A stretch of DNA of 60,931 nt from Chloroflexota bacterium (GCA_023473795.1 JAMCYS010000097.1:1-60931); one strand, 5' to 3'; numbered from the stretch's first letter, positions 26,935 through 35,401 are shown. The notes: a model not told the origin generated them from the sequence alone. Translations and numbers: made by a program.

Positions 26935-27444
26935 TCAACCCCCGTCCCTGGTGAGCTCGCGCAGCCTCGCCTCTATGGCCGCTCGGCCGACTCTGAACCG
27001 ATAGGCCAGGACGTCGACGTCCGCCGTTTGCCGCAAAGCCTCCTCCAGCCAGGGGCCGGGCATCAAGACCCGGGCCGCGAAGGCGTTGGCCAGCCACTCC
27101 TGGTAGTCGGCGCCGCCGTGTGGCAGGATGCCCTGCGCCCGCTGCAGCACGTGGAAGGCCTCGTGGAAGATGGAGAAGCGCTGGGCCGAGCGGGAAAGCG
27201 ATTCCTCGACGAGGATGAGCCAGCCGTGGCGGCTGGGCTTGACCACGCCGCGGTGACCCCAGCCAAGCCGCCGCCGGAAGATGTAGACCGGCCGGCTGGG
27301 GTCGCAGAAGGCCACGAGGTTGGCCGGCACCGGCGGTGCCCCGACCCCACCCTGCCGCAGTAGCCGGCTCGCCAGCGCCTCCAGCTCCGCCTTGTCCCGC
27401 GCCGCCCGCTCCCTGTAGAGACCGCCTTCACCGCGCCCAGCCAC
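26935..27444 (-). CDS. ImmA/IrrE-family metallopeptidase
   Basis: 169 residues from GTG 27444, behind GGGAGG. The zinc motif is HEAFH (FSIFHEAFHVLQRA), followed by the third-ligand helix EWLANAFAARVLMP, exactly as in ImmA and IrrE/PprI. Residues 1-60 contribute the usual N-terminal helices. Members cleave XRE-type repressors (ImmR, DdrO) when signalled, for instance by DNA damage. The next gene upstream on the same strand encodes an XRE regulator, a plausible substrate. The promoter holds a LexA-like operator. Confidence 0.88.
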   Translation of the reverse strand: MAGRGEGGLYRERAARDKAELEALASRLLRQGGVGAPPVPANLVAFCDPSRPVYIFRRRLGWGHRGVVKPSRHGWLILVEESLSRSAQRFSIFHEAFHVLQRAQGILPHGGADYQEWLANAFAARVLMPGPWLEEALRQTADVDVLAYRFRVGRAAIEARLRELTRDGG

Positions 27445-27486
27445 GAGCCACCTCCCGGCGGCACGGTGAGAGGCCGCCTGAAGGGT

Positions 27487-27515
27487 ATTATACTAGAACA
27501 GGTGTTCTGTAGCAA
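27487..27515 (-). promoter_or_regulatory. Promoter with embedded LexA/DinR-like operator
   Basis: Minus strand: TTGCTA (27510-27515), 17-base spacer, TATAAT (27487-27492). The spacer contains the palindrome AGAACACCTGTTCT (27495-27508), that is GAAC-N4-GTTC, the core of Gram-positive-type SOS boxes. A repressor there would block the promoter directly. It drives the ImmA-type peptidase gene. Confidence 0.65.
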
Positions 27516-27566
27516 GGGGCAAGTCTAACCCGATAGCCCCCGGTCTAAGCCGGGCCGCGGCCGCCT

Positions 27567-27956
27567 CTAGCCGCCCCTCGGCTCCGCCTCGCGCCGGCGC
27601 ACCCGCTGATCGAGCTCCTCTTCGACCGAACGGATGGCCTCGTAGGTGGCTACCAGGGCCCGGCGTACCCCCGGCTCGTTGGCAAAGCGCCTGCCGAGGT
27701 ACATGTGGAAGTCGGGCAGCCCCTCGTCGCCGCCGGGCTCGCGTCCCGGTTCCAGCAGGAGCTCCATGGGTGACACGTCGAGCGCGCGAGCCAGTCTGTT
27801 GATGGTCGACAGCTGGATGTCGCTGGTCCGGTGTCCTTCGAGGCGCGAGATGTAGGACTGGGCGACTCCCGAGGCGCGAGCCAGCGCGCCCTGGCTCATT
27901 TCGCGGCTGTCCCTGAGGCTCTTGATTTTCGGGCCGTCGATGACAACGTCAACCAC
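27567..27956 (-). CDS. XRE-family transcriptional regulator
   Basis: 129 residues from GTG 27956, seven bases after GGAGGGG; the longer frame to 28076 runs through the promoter. N-terminal HTH_3 domain: IKSLRDSREMSQGALARASG, VAQSYISRLEGHRTSDIQL, INRLARALDVSPMELLLEPG. The C-terminal half is charged and helical (VRRALVATYEAIRSVEEELD). Xre-ImmA pairs form repressor/antirepressor-protease switches, so this protein may repress the pair or distant genes and be the peptidase's target. It has its own promoter (27979-28008). Confidence 0.85.
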   Translation of the reverse strand: MVDVVIDGPKIKSLRDSREMSQGALARASGVAQSYISRLEGHRTSDIQLSTINRLARALDVSPMELLLEPGREPGGDEGLPDFHMYLGRRFANEPGVRRALVATYEAIRSVEEELDQRVRRREAEPRGG

Positions 27957-27978
27957 GCGTCCCCTCCATACCTGGAGG

Positions 27979-28008
27979 ATTATACTCCTATGCTCAGTCG
28001 TATGGTAA
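27979..28008 (-). promoter_or_regulatory. Promoter of XRE regulator gene
   Basis: Minus strand: TTACCA (28003-28008), 18-base spacer, TATAAT (27979-27984). No GAAC-N4-GTTC box is present here, in contrast to the neighbouring peptidase promoter. Confidence 0.5.
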
Positions 28009-28140
28009 CGAGACAGAGACAGGCTGTCGTGGGGTAGGGAGGTGGAGGCTCGGCCCGGCACGGATAATGCGGACAAATACTAAGCCAAGCTAAGTTTGGT
28101 AATTCGCACCGCCGAACGACGGTAGCTAAGGAGTGCCAGC

Positions 28141-28854
28141 GTGTCGCTATTGGCAATGGTTTTGCCCATCCTCCCGGGCCAGAGGGAGCATTGGAACCGC
28201 TTCGTCGACGAAATCAACACCACGCGCCGCCAGGAGTTCGTGGAGTCCCGGCGGCGGCTGGGGCTGCACGAACGCACCTTCCTGCAGGAGACCCCGATGG
28301 GCGACCTGGTGGTCTTGACCCTGGAAGGCGAAAACCCGCTTCGAATGCTGGACTGGTTCAGGTCAGGCGACCCCTTCGCGCGCTGGATGGGCCAGGAGGT
28401 GGCACCGATACATGGCGCCGACCTCAGCCAGCCCTTGCCGGAGTCGTTTCTGCCTCAGCAGGTGATGGATACGGGCAACGACGTCAGCGGGGACAACTAC
28501 GTGGCCACGGTTCTGCCCATCCTGCCCGGCAAGACGCAGGAGTGGCGTGACTTCGTGGCGGAGATTACGGGCCCACGCTGGCAGGAATTCGTCGCCTCGC
28601 GGCAACGGATGGGGCTGCGCCAGCGGGTGTTCTACCAGTCGACCCCAAACGGCGACCTCTCGGTAGTGGTCATAGATGGCGCCGAGCCGCGGAAGTTCGC
28701 GCAGTGGTTTGCTTCCTCCGAGCCGCTAGCGCGGTGGGTGTCACAGCGGCTGCAGGAGCTGACCGGCGTGAACGTCGGCCAGGCATGGTCCCGAGGCGGG
28801 GCGTCGCGGCTGGTGGCCGACACGGAAAAGGAATCGCTCAGCCGCGCCGCCTAA
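28141..28854 (+). CDS. Protein with two tandem copies of an unknown ~105-residue domain
   Basis: 237 residues from GTG 28141 behind AAGGAG. Repeat 1 (~5-85) and repeat 2 (~119-205) align along their length: VLPILPGQREHW / VLPILPGKTQEW; RQEFVESRRRLGL / WQEFVASRQRMGL; TPMGDLVVLTLEG / TPNGDLSVVVIDG; FARWMGQEV / LARWVSQRL. The pattern (beta strand, two helices, beta hairpin, helix) suggests a ferredoxin-like dimeric alpha/beta-barrel fold, with the two halves forming an internal dimer. Cytoplasmic, no catalytic signature. It resembles DUF6176-type small proteins; the name is tentative. Confidence 0.7.
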   Translation: MSLLAMVLPILPGQREHWNRFVDEINTTRRQEFVESRRRLGLHERTFLQETPMGDLVVLTLEGENPLRMLDWFRSGDPFARWMGQEVAPIHGADLSQPLPESFLPQQVMDTGNDVSGDNYVATVLPILPGKTQEWRDFVAEITGPRWQEFVASRQRMGLRQRVFYQSTPNGDLSVVVIDGAEPRKFAQWFASSEPLARWVSQRLQELTGVNVGQAWSRGGASRLVADTEKESLSRAA

Positions 28855-28932
28855 CCAGGACGGCGGGGGCGGGCAGCTCCGGCTAGGCCGGGCCGTTGGC
28901 GGCTGCCTTGAGCGCGCGCCCGGCACCTCACG

Positions 28933-28970
28933 CAACGCGGAAGCCCTCCGCCTAGGGGGTTTCCGCGTTG
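28933..28970. terminator. Terminator hairpin
   Basis: CAACGCGGAAGCCC and GGGTTTCCGCGTTG pair over 14 positions (one G-U) with a ten-base loop. It lies between the convergent genes ending at 28854 and 28980. Confidence 0.65.
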
Positions 28971-28979
28971 TCGCGCATG

Positions 28980-29336
28980 TCAAGAACGCACGGCCGCACG
29001 AACTGTTGCCCGCGGCTGGCTGGGGTTCAGGTGAGCGATGGCGCTGAATTGGCATGAGATCGGCCGGTTAGTGATTGACCCTTCACCGCGCCGGAGGTTC
29101 GGGTTGCCGTAGCCGAAGACGACTCCGGCAATGGCGAGGGTGTAGTAGCCAACGATCTGGGCCGCTATGTCGGCGAACAGCAGGGAGCCAATACCGAACC
29201 CTGCGTAGGGCAGCCGTCCACCGGGGGAGAACAGGAAGAAACTATAGATTTCGATTGGGCCGACGAACGCGAAAAAGACCCCTCCGAGGAAAAGGGTTGC
29301 TCCCCCAACCCTAAGCGGGGCGCTCCAGTCTTTCAT
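28980..29336 (-). CDS. Small multi-pass membrane protein, hypothetical
   Basis: 118 residues. Helices: VGGATLFLGGVFFAFVGPIEI, then SFFLFSPGGRLPYAGFGIGS, and LLFADIAAQIVGYYTLAIAGVVF, i.e. three likely membrane segments, then a polar tail (NPNLRRGEGSITNRP). The ribosome site (GAGCAG) is weak. The repeated Gly spacing in the helices suggests tight packing. No family recognised. Confidence 0.5.
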   Translation of the reverse strand: MKDWSAPLRVGGATLFLGGVFFAFVGPIEIYSFFLFSPGGRLPYAGFGIGSLLFADIAAQIVGYYTLAIAGVVFGYGNPNLRRGEGSITNRPISCQFSAIAHLNPSQPRATVRAAVRS

Positions 29337-29454
29337 ATCTGCTCGCCGTTCGCCGGGCTGGGCGTGGCTTGCCCTGGGAGGGCGGGCAAGCCGCTATCAG
29401 GAAATGCGTGCCAACGAGCCCTCCCAGGCGGCCTACCCGCGGCCAGGGCGAATC

Positions 29455-29796
29455 CTATTCTACTATTGGGCCCGTCTTCTTGCGTCTGGCGCCGCCTTTG
29501 CGGCCCATTTCGACGAAGTGCTCGCGCCCATGCTTGGCGAGGTTCGCCGCCCCGCCCAGCTTGCCCAGCTCCGCGAACTTCTCCGGCCCGTGCTTCTCCA
29601 GGTTGGCCTTGCCGCCCTTCGTGCCTATCTGACTGAAGAATTCCTGGCCTTTGGTCTCGGCGACTCTGGCGCCGCCCTTCTTGCCGATCTCGCTGTAAAA
29701 CTTCGAGCCGTGCCTCTCCAGCGTGCTCTTGCCGCCCCGCCGCCCGGCTTCCCTCACGGTCAACTCGCCTTCGCCCATCTCACCGCCGCCATTCAT
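29455..29796 (-). CDS. KGG-repeat general stress protein
   Basis: 113 residues built of five ~19-residue repeats containing (R/K)xGG: RRGGKSTLERHGSKFYSEI, GKKGGARVAETKGQEFF, GTKGGKANLEKHGPEKFAEL, GKLGGAANLAKHGREHFVEM, GRKGGARRKK. This is the KGG motif of GsiB/con-10-type hydrophilins, extremely polar proteins thought to protect against desiccation and heat. The promoter at 29810-29839 leaves a very short leader with no clear ribosome site before the ATG. A decayed relative exists at 627-746. Confidence 0.88.
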   Translation of the reverse strand: MNGGGEMGEGELTVREAGRRGGKSTLERHGSKFYSEIGKKGGARVAETKGQEFFSQIGTKGGKANLEKHGPEKFAELGKLGGAANLAKHGREHFVEMGRKGGARRKKTGPIVE

Positions 29797-29809
29797 ATTG
29801 ATTGGCGCT

Positions 29810-29839
29810 ATTCTACCAGTCAGATGTAGGCTCTGTAAA
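29810..29839 (-). promoter_or_regulatory. Promoter of KGG stress gene
   Basis: Minus strand: TTTACA (29834-29839), 18-base spacer, TAGAAT (29810-29815). Transcription would start within ~8 bases of the ATG region, giving a nearly leaderless mRNA. Confidence 0.5.
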
Positions 29840-30245
29840 CAGGCATTCGACCTAGGTGAGTAATTGGCGCTGAACTCGACAAATGCCGGTGCCAGCAGCT
29901 GCCGGTCTACCTACCCGTGCAGCGCCTGACCTGGTCGTCGTACTGCCAGCTGGTCGTGCGATCCTTGTTGGCGTCGACGCACTTACAAAGGGATAGCGGT
30001 TGCTCTATAATGTGTGCGACCGGCCCGCCGCTCCGGGGACGGGCCGGGGAAGGTTTGGCCTGCCTACGACTCGGCGTCGCCGCTCGCAGTTGTGGCCAAT
30101 GCCGTGAACGAAGGGTGGTGGTGCCCGCGGTCTGCACGCGCTGGTTCTGGGGAGGCAGCTGGTTGCCGGAAGGGCCGCGGCAGGTAACCGGCGGTAGTCG
30201 TATAGGGCGGTCGCTCATTCTGGGTCAAGGGAAGGGAGGAACAAG
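29840..30245 (+). promoter_or_regulatory. Protease gene upstream region with promoter and leader hairpin
   Basis: TTACAA (29983-29988), 17-base spacer, TATAAT (30006-30011) faces the serine-protease gene, giving a ~230-nt leader. CCGGCCCG (30020-30027) and CGGGCCGG (30040-30047) form an eight-bp hairpin right after the expected start site. No supported ORF was found in the 400 bases. Confidence 0.55.
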
Positions 30246-31100
30246 TTGGCAAGGTTGAGGAAGCTATCTCTGATCGTCGGCCTCGTGGTGGTCGTCTCGC
30301 TCTTTTCCTATGCCGTGGCGGGCGCCATCGCCAACGGGCAGCCCGACGCGGCACGTCACCCGTACGTGGGTTTGTTGGTGTTCGACGACGCGCCAGGCGA
30401 GCCGGCCTGGCGTTGCACGGGGGCGCTGATCGCGCCGACAGTCGTGCTCACCGCCGGGCACTGCACCGACGGCGCCGTGGCGGCCCGGGTTTGGTTCCAG
30501 GAAGATGTGACCTACGACGCCGTGCCGTTCCCTCTGTTTCCCTACGGCGGTCGCGGCAGCGGTGCCGTCGAGGGCACGCCGTATACGAACCCGGATTTCC
30601 GCAGTGACGAGAACCCCTACGGCGGCGGCAACGGCCTGCCGGCCTTCTCCTACCGCGACATCGGCGTGGTCGTCCTCAAGAAGCCTGTCCGAACGGACCA
30701 GTACGCCCAGCTGCCGGACGCTGGGCTGGTGGATACGCTCAAGGACAAGACGGCCATCGACTTCGTGGGCTACGGCGTGAGCGAGCAGATTATGGCCTAT
30801 CCTGGCGAGTCGCCGTATGACCGCTGGACGGGGCCGCGGGTGCGGATGTACGCGCCGAGCGAGCTCGTTTCCGGCAAGTTCGTCAATTCCGCCGAGTACA
30901 TGCGCCTGGCGCTGAACCCGGGCGGCGGTTCCGGCGGCACCTGCTTTGGCGACTCGGGCGGCCCAGACCTGCTGGGCGGCACGAACACGGTGCTGGCGGT
31001 CAACTCTTACGTGACCAACGTCAGCTGCGCGGGCGTCGGCTACTCGGCCCGGGTGGACATCCCCGAGGTCCTCGCGTGGGTCAAGGCTTTCCCGCGTTAA
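30246..31100 (+). CDS. Secreted trypsin-like serine protease (S1)
   Basis: 284 residues from TTG behind GGGAGG. Signal peptide/anchor: LIVGLVVVVSLFSYAVAGAI. Catalytic triad: His in LTAGHC, Asp in SYRDIGVVVL, Ser in CFGDSGGP. The oxyanion-loop GGGSGGTC and two likely disulfide pairs (RCTG...GHC; GTCFGD...VSC) support export and folding outside the cell. About 250 residues mature, a single chymotrypsin-like domain without PDZ, so closer to secreted trypsins than to DegP. Substrate unknown. Confidence 0.88.
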   Translation: MARLRKLSLIVGLVVVVSLFSYAVAGAIANGQPDAARHPYVGLLVFDDAPGEPAWRCTGALIAPTVVLTAGHCTDGAVAARVWFQEDVTYDAVPFPLFPYGGRGSGAVEGTPYTNPDFRSDENPYGGGNGLPAFSYRDIGVVVLKKPVRTDQYAQLPDAGLVDTLKDKTAIDFVGYGVSEQIMAYPGESPYDRWTGPRVRMYAPSELVSGKFVNSAEYMRLALNPGGGSGGTCFGDSGGPDLLGGTNTVLAVNSYVTNVSCAGVGYSARVDIPEVLAWVKAFPR

Positions 31101-31430
31101 GACCGCTGATCCTCTGTGGGGTGAGGGGGCTACCAGACCCGGTGGCCCCCGGCCGGCCCCTCGCCGCCCGCCCGCTGGCACTGCCGCGCTCGCGGCCAAC
31201 CGTGATTCGGGCTAAGGAGTTGGCCGCTGGACCCCGAGGCCTTTACCAACTTCTCACCCAGGCTAGAGAAAACCCTAGTACATAGCACCCGCGGATGCGC
31301 TAAACTAGGTGACAGGAGATAGGCTTGTCACCTGGTACCGGGTGACTGCGTCGAAATCGGCCAGTCTATCGCTTTGCCTGGCCAGAGGAATTCTTGTCGC
31401 AGGCCGTGAGCGGGTTTCGCAGGGAGGTGC
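31101..31430. other. Intergenic: terminator plus operator-like repeat
   Basis: GGGGGCTACC and GGTGGCCCCC (31125-31150) form a ten-bp hairpin 25 bases after the protease stop. Further on AGGTGACA (31307-31314) and its exact complement TGTCACCT (31326-31333) form an inverted repeat, with a further GGGTGAC at 31339, just upstream of the next gene's leader. No gene is seen here. Confidence 0.5.
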
Positions 31431-31970
31431 GTGTTGTCTAGTGAGATGCCCGTCGGCGGTCACAGCCACGGGCTGCAATTTCGTCTGGTCACGGAGAACC
31501 GCTGGCTGCTCTGCCAAGCCGACACGATGCAGTCAAGGTTGGTGGACCTGCTGAACGCCAACCCCGAGAAGACAATGCTGGTCCAGATAGACTCCTTGAG
31601 CAGTCCGGACGCAGCGGCGGGCTCCGCCGATGCCCCAGTCGGGCGCGCGGTGGGCATCAACACGGCCGCCATCCTCTATGGCGTACCCGTCGAGGCCCCT
31701 GGCGCGGCGCCGGCCAAGAGGTCGCCCGCCTGGGTGGAGAGGTCTCTCTGGCGCGTCCGGATTGGCCTCGGCCCCTACGAGATCGTGGGCAACATCCACA
31801 TGCCCAAAGGAACTCGCCTCACCGAGGCGGTTCTGGCGGCGATGAACGTCTTCTTCGTCGTCACCGACGCCACGATCAGGCGTGCCGACGGCTCCGCCTT
31901 TCAGGAACGTGTCATCGCCGTCAATCGCTCCCGTCTGGAGTACATCATGCCGGAGCCGGTGGGCTCTTAG
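31431..31970 (+). CDS. Hypothetical protein, 179 residues
   Basis: GTG 31431 (or TTG 31434) follows GGGAGGTG. Two parts: residues ~10-80 (FRLVTENRWLLCQADTM, NTAAILYGVPVE) and ~100-175 (YEIVGNIHMPKGTRLTEAVL, NVFFVVTDATIRRADG, VIAVNRSRLEYIMPE). Each could be a small beta barrel; strand-rich, no membrane helix. The second half reads like a sensor or pilus-associated beta domain often found repeated in Chloroflexota proteins, but I cannot name it with confidence. Confidence 0.6.
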   Translation: MLSSEMPVGGHSHGLQFRLVTENRWLLCQADTMQSRLVDLLNANPEKTMLVQIDSLSSPDAAAGSADAPVGRAVGINTAAILYGVPVEAPGAAPAKRSPAWVERSLWRVRIGLGPYEIVGNIHMPKGTRLTEAVLAAMNVFFVVTDATIRRADGSAFQERVIAVNRSRLEYIMPEPVGS

Positions 31971-32221
31971 GAGTCCACCGGCCAGCGCCAGGGTCCACTT
32001 GATGGTCTCCGCTAACGAAGCGGAGGCCATTTCTGTATGCGCGCTTCATTCGGCCGCGGCCCGGTATGCGGTGCCGCGACCAGTGCCCCCACGACGATCA
32101 TCTTCGCCAAGGCAGCGGTGTGACCGAAGATAGGTGGACCGCCCGGGCGCGCCCGCGTGACAGACGTGGCTCCGCTCCGAACGGCGCCAGGCTCGCGGCG
32201 GCCGGCCTGGCAATAAAGCCG

Positions 32222-33490
32222 CTAGGGGATGGCGCGGAAGGGGAACAGCATAGCGAAGCCGAAGACCACGCCGAGGGCGTAGGCCACTGGCAAGTAGCGG
32301 GGCAGGCGCCTATCTAACATAAGGTAGGCGATGCCAGCGCAGAGGGCGGGCAACACGGGTAGGAAGTAGTAGATATATGACGCGCGGTGGTCGAGGGTCG
32401 CCGTAAGCACAGAGGGCAGGTAGGTGGCCCCGGCCAGCGCCAGCAGGAACAGCGGCAGGCTCTCCCGCGTCGTCACCGCGCGCACGAGGAGATATGCCAG
32501 GACCAGAGGCGCCAGGAAGATGACGTAGGGGTTCATTTCGCCCTGGAAATCCACGACGGGCTGCGACTGGACCAGCTTGCCGTCGACCCTGACGTCGTTG
32601 CCGACCTTCAAGTATACGATCGGTTCCTGGTTCACGAGCCACTGCCAGGGCGCGCTCTCGATGGTGCTGGGGTATCTGTCGCTGGTCATGTTGACGCCGT
32701 ACTGGAGTATGTGGGCCACGTGCCGCAGCGGGTCGGGGAAAGCGGTCCACTGGCGGTCTATCGGCCAGAGGACCAGCAGAAAGAAGACCAGGCCTACGCC
32801 GAGCATGAGCGCCAAGTTGCCGGCGATGTCCCGCCAGGCGGCTCTGGCCTGCGGCTGCGGCAGCAACCGCAATACCTCGTAGCCGGCGATGGCGCCGACG
32901 CCGTAGACACCGGTCAATTTTGACATAACCGCGAGAGCCAGCGCGGCCCCAGCCAGCACGGCGCGCCCGGCCACGTACAGGTAAAGCCCCAGCAACATGA
33001 AGAACACCATCTGGATGTCGAGTGTGGCTATGCGGCTATGCACGAAGGCCAGGTTGTCGAGGCTGAAAACGAAGGCGGCAAACAGTGCGAGACCTGCCCG
33101 GCCGCTGAGGCGGCGCAGCAGCAGGAAGAGCAGGCCGACCGCGCCGGTGCCCATGAGCACGCTGGGCAGCCGCCAACCGACGGCGTTGTCGCCAAACAGC
33201 CGCATCGAGACGGCAATGACCAGCTTGGCGAGTGGCAAATGTTCCGAGTTGGGGTCGATTCCGATGGGCGCGCCATAGTAATGCGCGCCCTCAGGCACCG
33301 GCCAACCCAGGATGACGCGGGCGGCGTTGACGTAGTAGACCTCGTCGAAGATCAGCGCCCCCGCCGGCTTGTCCAGCCAAAGCAGGCGCAGAAACAGCGT
33401 CCCCAGGAGCAGAGCCGAGAGGGCTAGGGCGAGCCAGAGGCTCGTCTTCGTCGTCTCCTTGGTGGAGCCCTCCGTGGGCACGCTGGCCAT
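32222..33490 (-). CDS. PMT-type (GT39-like) membrane glycosyltransferase
   Basis: 422 residues with ~10 membrane helices. The first loop holds the catalytic-type acidic motif AGALIFDEVYYVNAAR, followed by GIDPNSEHLPLAKLVIA, both diagnostic of dolichyl/polyprenyl-phosphate-mannose-dependent protein mannosyltransferase relatives. Later loops include SPWQWL-like APWQWLVNQEPI and PYVIFLAPLVLAY. Transfers sugar from a lipid-phosphate carrier to protein or glycolipid on the outer side of the membrane. Length is typical of bacterial ArnT/PMT relatives. ATG start within a good context; stands alone. Confidence 0.88.
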   Translation of the reverse strand: MASVPTEGSTKETTKTSLWLALALSALLLGTLFLRLLWLDKPAGALIFDEVYYVNAARVILGWPVPEGAHYYGAPIGIDPNSEHLPLAKLVIAVSMRLFGDNAVGWRLPSVLMGTGAVGLLFLLLRRLSGRAGLALFAAFVFSLDNLAFVHSRIATLDIQMVFFMLLGLYLYVAGRAVLAGAALALAVMSKLTGVYGVGAIAGYEVLRLLPQPQARAAWRDIAGNLALMLGVGLVFFLLVLWPIDRQWTAFPDPLRHVAHILQYGVNMTSDRYPSTIESAPWQWLVNQEPIVYLKVGNDVRVDGKLVQSQPVVDFQGEMNPYVIFLAPLVLAYLLVRAVTTRESLPLFLLALAGATYLPSVLTATLDHRASYIYYFLPVLPALCAGIAYLMLDRRLPRYLPVAYALGVVFGFAMLFPFRAIP

Positions 33491-33709
33491 CGCCTGCCTC
33501 CTGCTGCCGGTGCGGTGGAGATCGCGCCGGCCCGGGCCACTCCGCTCGGGGTGGCGTCGTCGCCGACCTACCGCCTACCGTGGTGCGGGAAGGGGAGTGC
33601 AGGATGCAGGCCAGGCGCTGCCGGCTGGCGCCTCAATTGGGAGGGTGCGGCTGGCGGTGGGCAAACAGTTAATATATAATTTAGCTAAGCATTGTCTGGA
33701 GGGAAGCAA

Positions 33710-35401
33710 TTGGTGCCAGACGTCACAAGGCCGACCACTGCCAAGCCCACGATTCTCGCGGTCGACGACGACTTGGGCGTGCTGCGCGCCGTCGAACGCG
33801 ACCTGCGTGCTCACTACGGCAAAGACTACCGCATCCTCACCGCCGATTCCGGTGCCGCCGCCCTGAGCACCCTGCGGCAGCTTGTGGCCCGCGGCAACGC
33901 TCTGGCCCTGCTGCTGGTGGACCAGCGGATGCCGGCCATGACGGGCGTCGAGTTCCTGGTGCAGGCGATAGACATCTTTCCCGACGCTAAGCGCGTCCTG
34001 CTTACCGCCTATGCCGACACGGCGGTGGCTATCCGGGCCGTCAACGAGGTTCGCCTCGACCATTACCTGCTGAAACCGTGGGACCCGCCGGAGGAGCGGC
34101 TGTATCCGGTGTTAGACGACTTCCTCGCCGATTGGCAGGCCGACTACCATCCTCCTTTCGAGGGCGTGCGGGTGGTGGGGCATCGCTGGTCGCCCCAGGC
34201 CCATGCGGTGCGCCAGTTCCTGGCGCGGAACCAGGTGCCCTACCAGTGGGTGGACGTGGAGACGGATAGCCAGGCCAGCGTCTTGCTGGCCGCCGCCGGC
34301 GGTGAGGCCGGCTCGCTGCCACTGGTGGTCTTCCCCGACGGCTCGCACCTGGCACAACCGACCAACGGCCAGGTGGCCGAGAAGATCGGGCTGCAGAGCC
34401 ACCCCACGATGCCCTCCTACGACCTGACCATCGTGGGCTGCGGGCCGGCTGGCCTGGCGGCCGCCGTTTACGGCGCCTCGGAGGGCCTGCGGGTGCTCGT
34501 GGTCGAACGTGAGGCACCCGGCGGGCAGGCGGGACAGAGTTCGCGCATCGAGAACTACCTCGGCTTTCCAGTGGGCCTGAGCGGCGCCGACCTGACGCGG
34601 CGGGCGGTGGCCCAGGCCGCCCGCTTCGGGGCGGAGATTCTCACCCCGCAGGAGGCGAGATCGCTCCGCCTGAACGGTTCCTACAAGTTAGTCACCCTGA
34701 GCGATGGCTTGGAGGTCAGCAGCGGCGCCCTTCTCATCTCCACCGGCGTCTCCTACCGCAAGCTGATGGCGCCTGGGGTGGAGGAGCTGACCGGGTCCGG
34801 CGTGTACTACGGGGCCTCTCTGGCCGAGGCGCTGAACGTGAAGGATGGCGACGTCTTTGTGGTCGGAGGAGGCAATTCGGCCGGCCAGGCCACGCTTTAC
34901 CTGGCCCGTTTCGCCAAGTCCGTCACGATCCTCGTGCGTGGTGATTCGATGGCCGACAGTATGCCGCGCTACCTGATCGACAACCTGGAAGCGACACCGA
35001 ACGTGCGCCTGTTGACCCGCATGGAGGTGGCGGAGGCGCGCGGTGCCGACCATCTGGAGGCGGTCAGCCTGCGGCAACTCTCGTCGGGCGAGCGCGGCAC
35101 CCTGCCGGCCGCCGGCCTGTTCGTCTACATCGGCGCCGCCCCCCGGACCGAGTGGCTGGGCGATCAGTTGCAGCGGGATCCGGCTGGTTTTGTGGTCACC
35201 GGGGCTGATCTGCTGAGGGAAGGCAAGCCTCCTACCGGTTGGCACCTGGAGCGCGACCCCTTCTGGCTGGAGACTGCCGTGCCGGGTATCTTCGCCGCGG
35301 GTGACGTCCGCGCTCGTTCGGTCAAGCGCATCGCCTCCGCCGTGGGCGAGGGCTCGATGGCCGTGCAGTTCATCCACCAGTACCTGGCGACTGCCGCCTG
35401 A
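33710..35401 (+). CDS. Receiver / glutaredoxin-like / thioredoxin-reductase fusion
   Basis: 563 residues from TTG 33710, seven bases after GGAGG. Domain 1 (~8-135): CheY receiver, with acidic pair VDDDLG, phospho-Asp LLVDQRMPAMTG, Thr VLLTAYADT, Lys YLLKPWDP. Domain 2 (~150-225): thioredoxin-fold, VVGHRWSPQAHAVRQFLA and SLPLVVFPDG, but Ser-Pro stands where CxxC would be. Domain 3 (~230-560): TrxB-like FAD/NADPH reductase: TIVGCGPAGLAAAVYGA, PGGQAGQSSRIENYLGFP, VVGGGNSAGQATLYL, IFAAGDVRARSVKRIASAVG. The TrxB dithiol (CxxC) is missing. So it may be a signal-controlled flavin reductase. Co-transcribed with the next gene. Confidence 0.88.
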   Translation: MVPDVTRPTTAKPTILAVDDDLGVLRAVERDLRAHYGKDYRILTADSGAAALSTLRQLVARGNALALLLVDQRMPAMTGVEFLVQAIDIFPDAKRVLLTAYADTAVAIRAVNEVRLDHYLLKPWDPPEERLYPVLDDFLADWQADYHPPFEGVRVVGHRWSPQAHAVRQFLARNQVPYQWVDVETDSQASVLLAAAGGEAGSLPLVVFPDGSHLAQPTNGQVAEKIGLQSHPTMPSYDLTIVGCGPAGLAAAVYGASEGLRVLVVEREAPGGQAGQSSRIENYLGFPVGLSGADLTRRAVAQAARFGAEILTPQEARSLRLNGSYKLVTLSDGLEVSSGALLISTGVSYRKLMAPGVEELTGSGVYYGASLAEALNVKDGDVFVVGGGNSAGQATLYLARFAKSVTILVRGDSMADSMPRYLIDNLEATPNVRLLTRMEVAEARGADHLEAVSLRQLSSGERGTLPAAGLFVYIGAAPRTEWLGDQLQRDPAGFVVTGADLLREGKPPTGWHLERDPFWLETAVPGIFAAGDVRARSVKRIASAVGEGSMAVQFIHQYLATAA

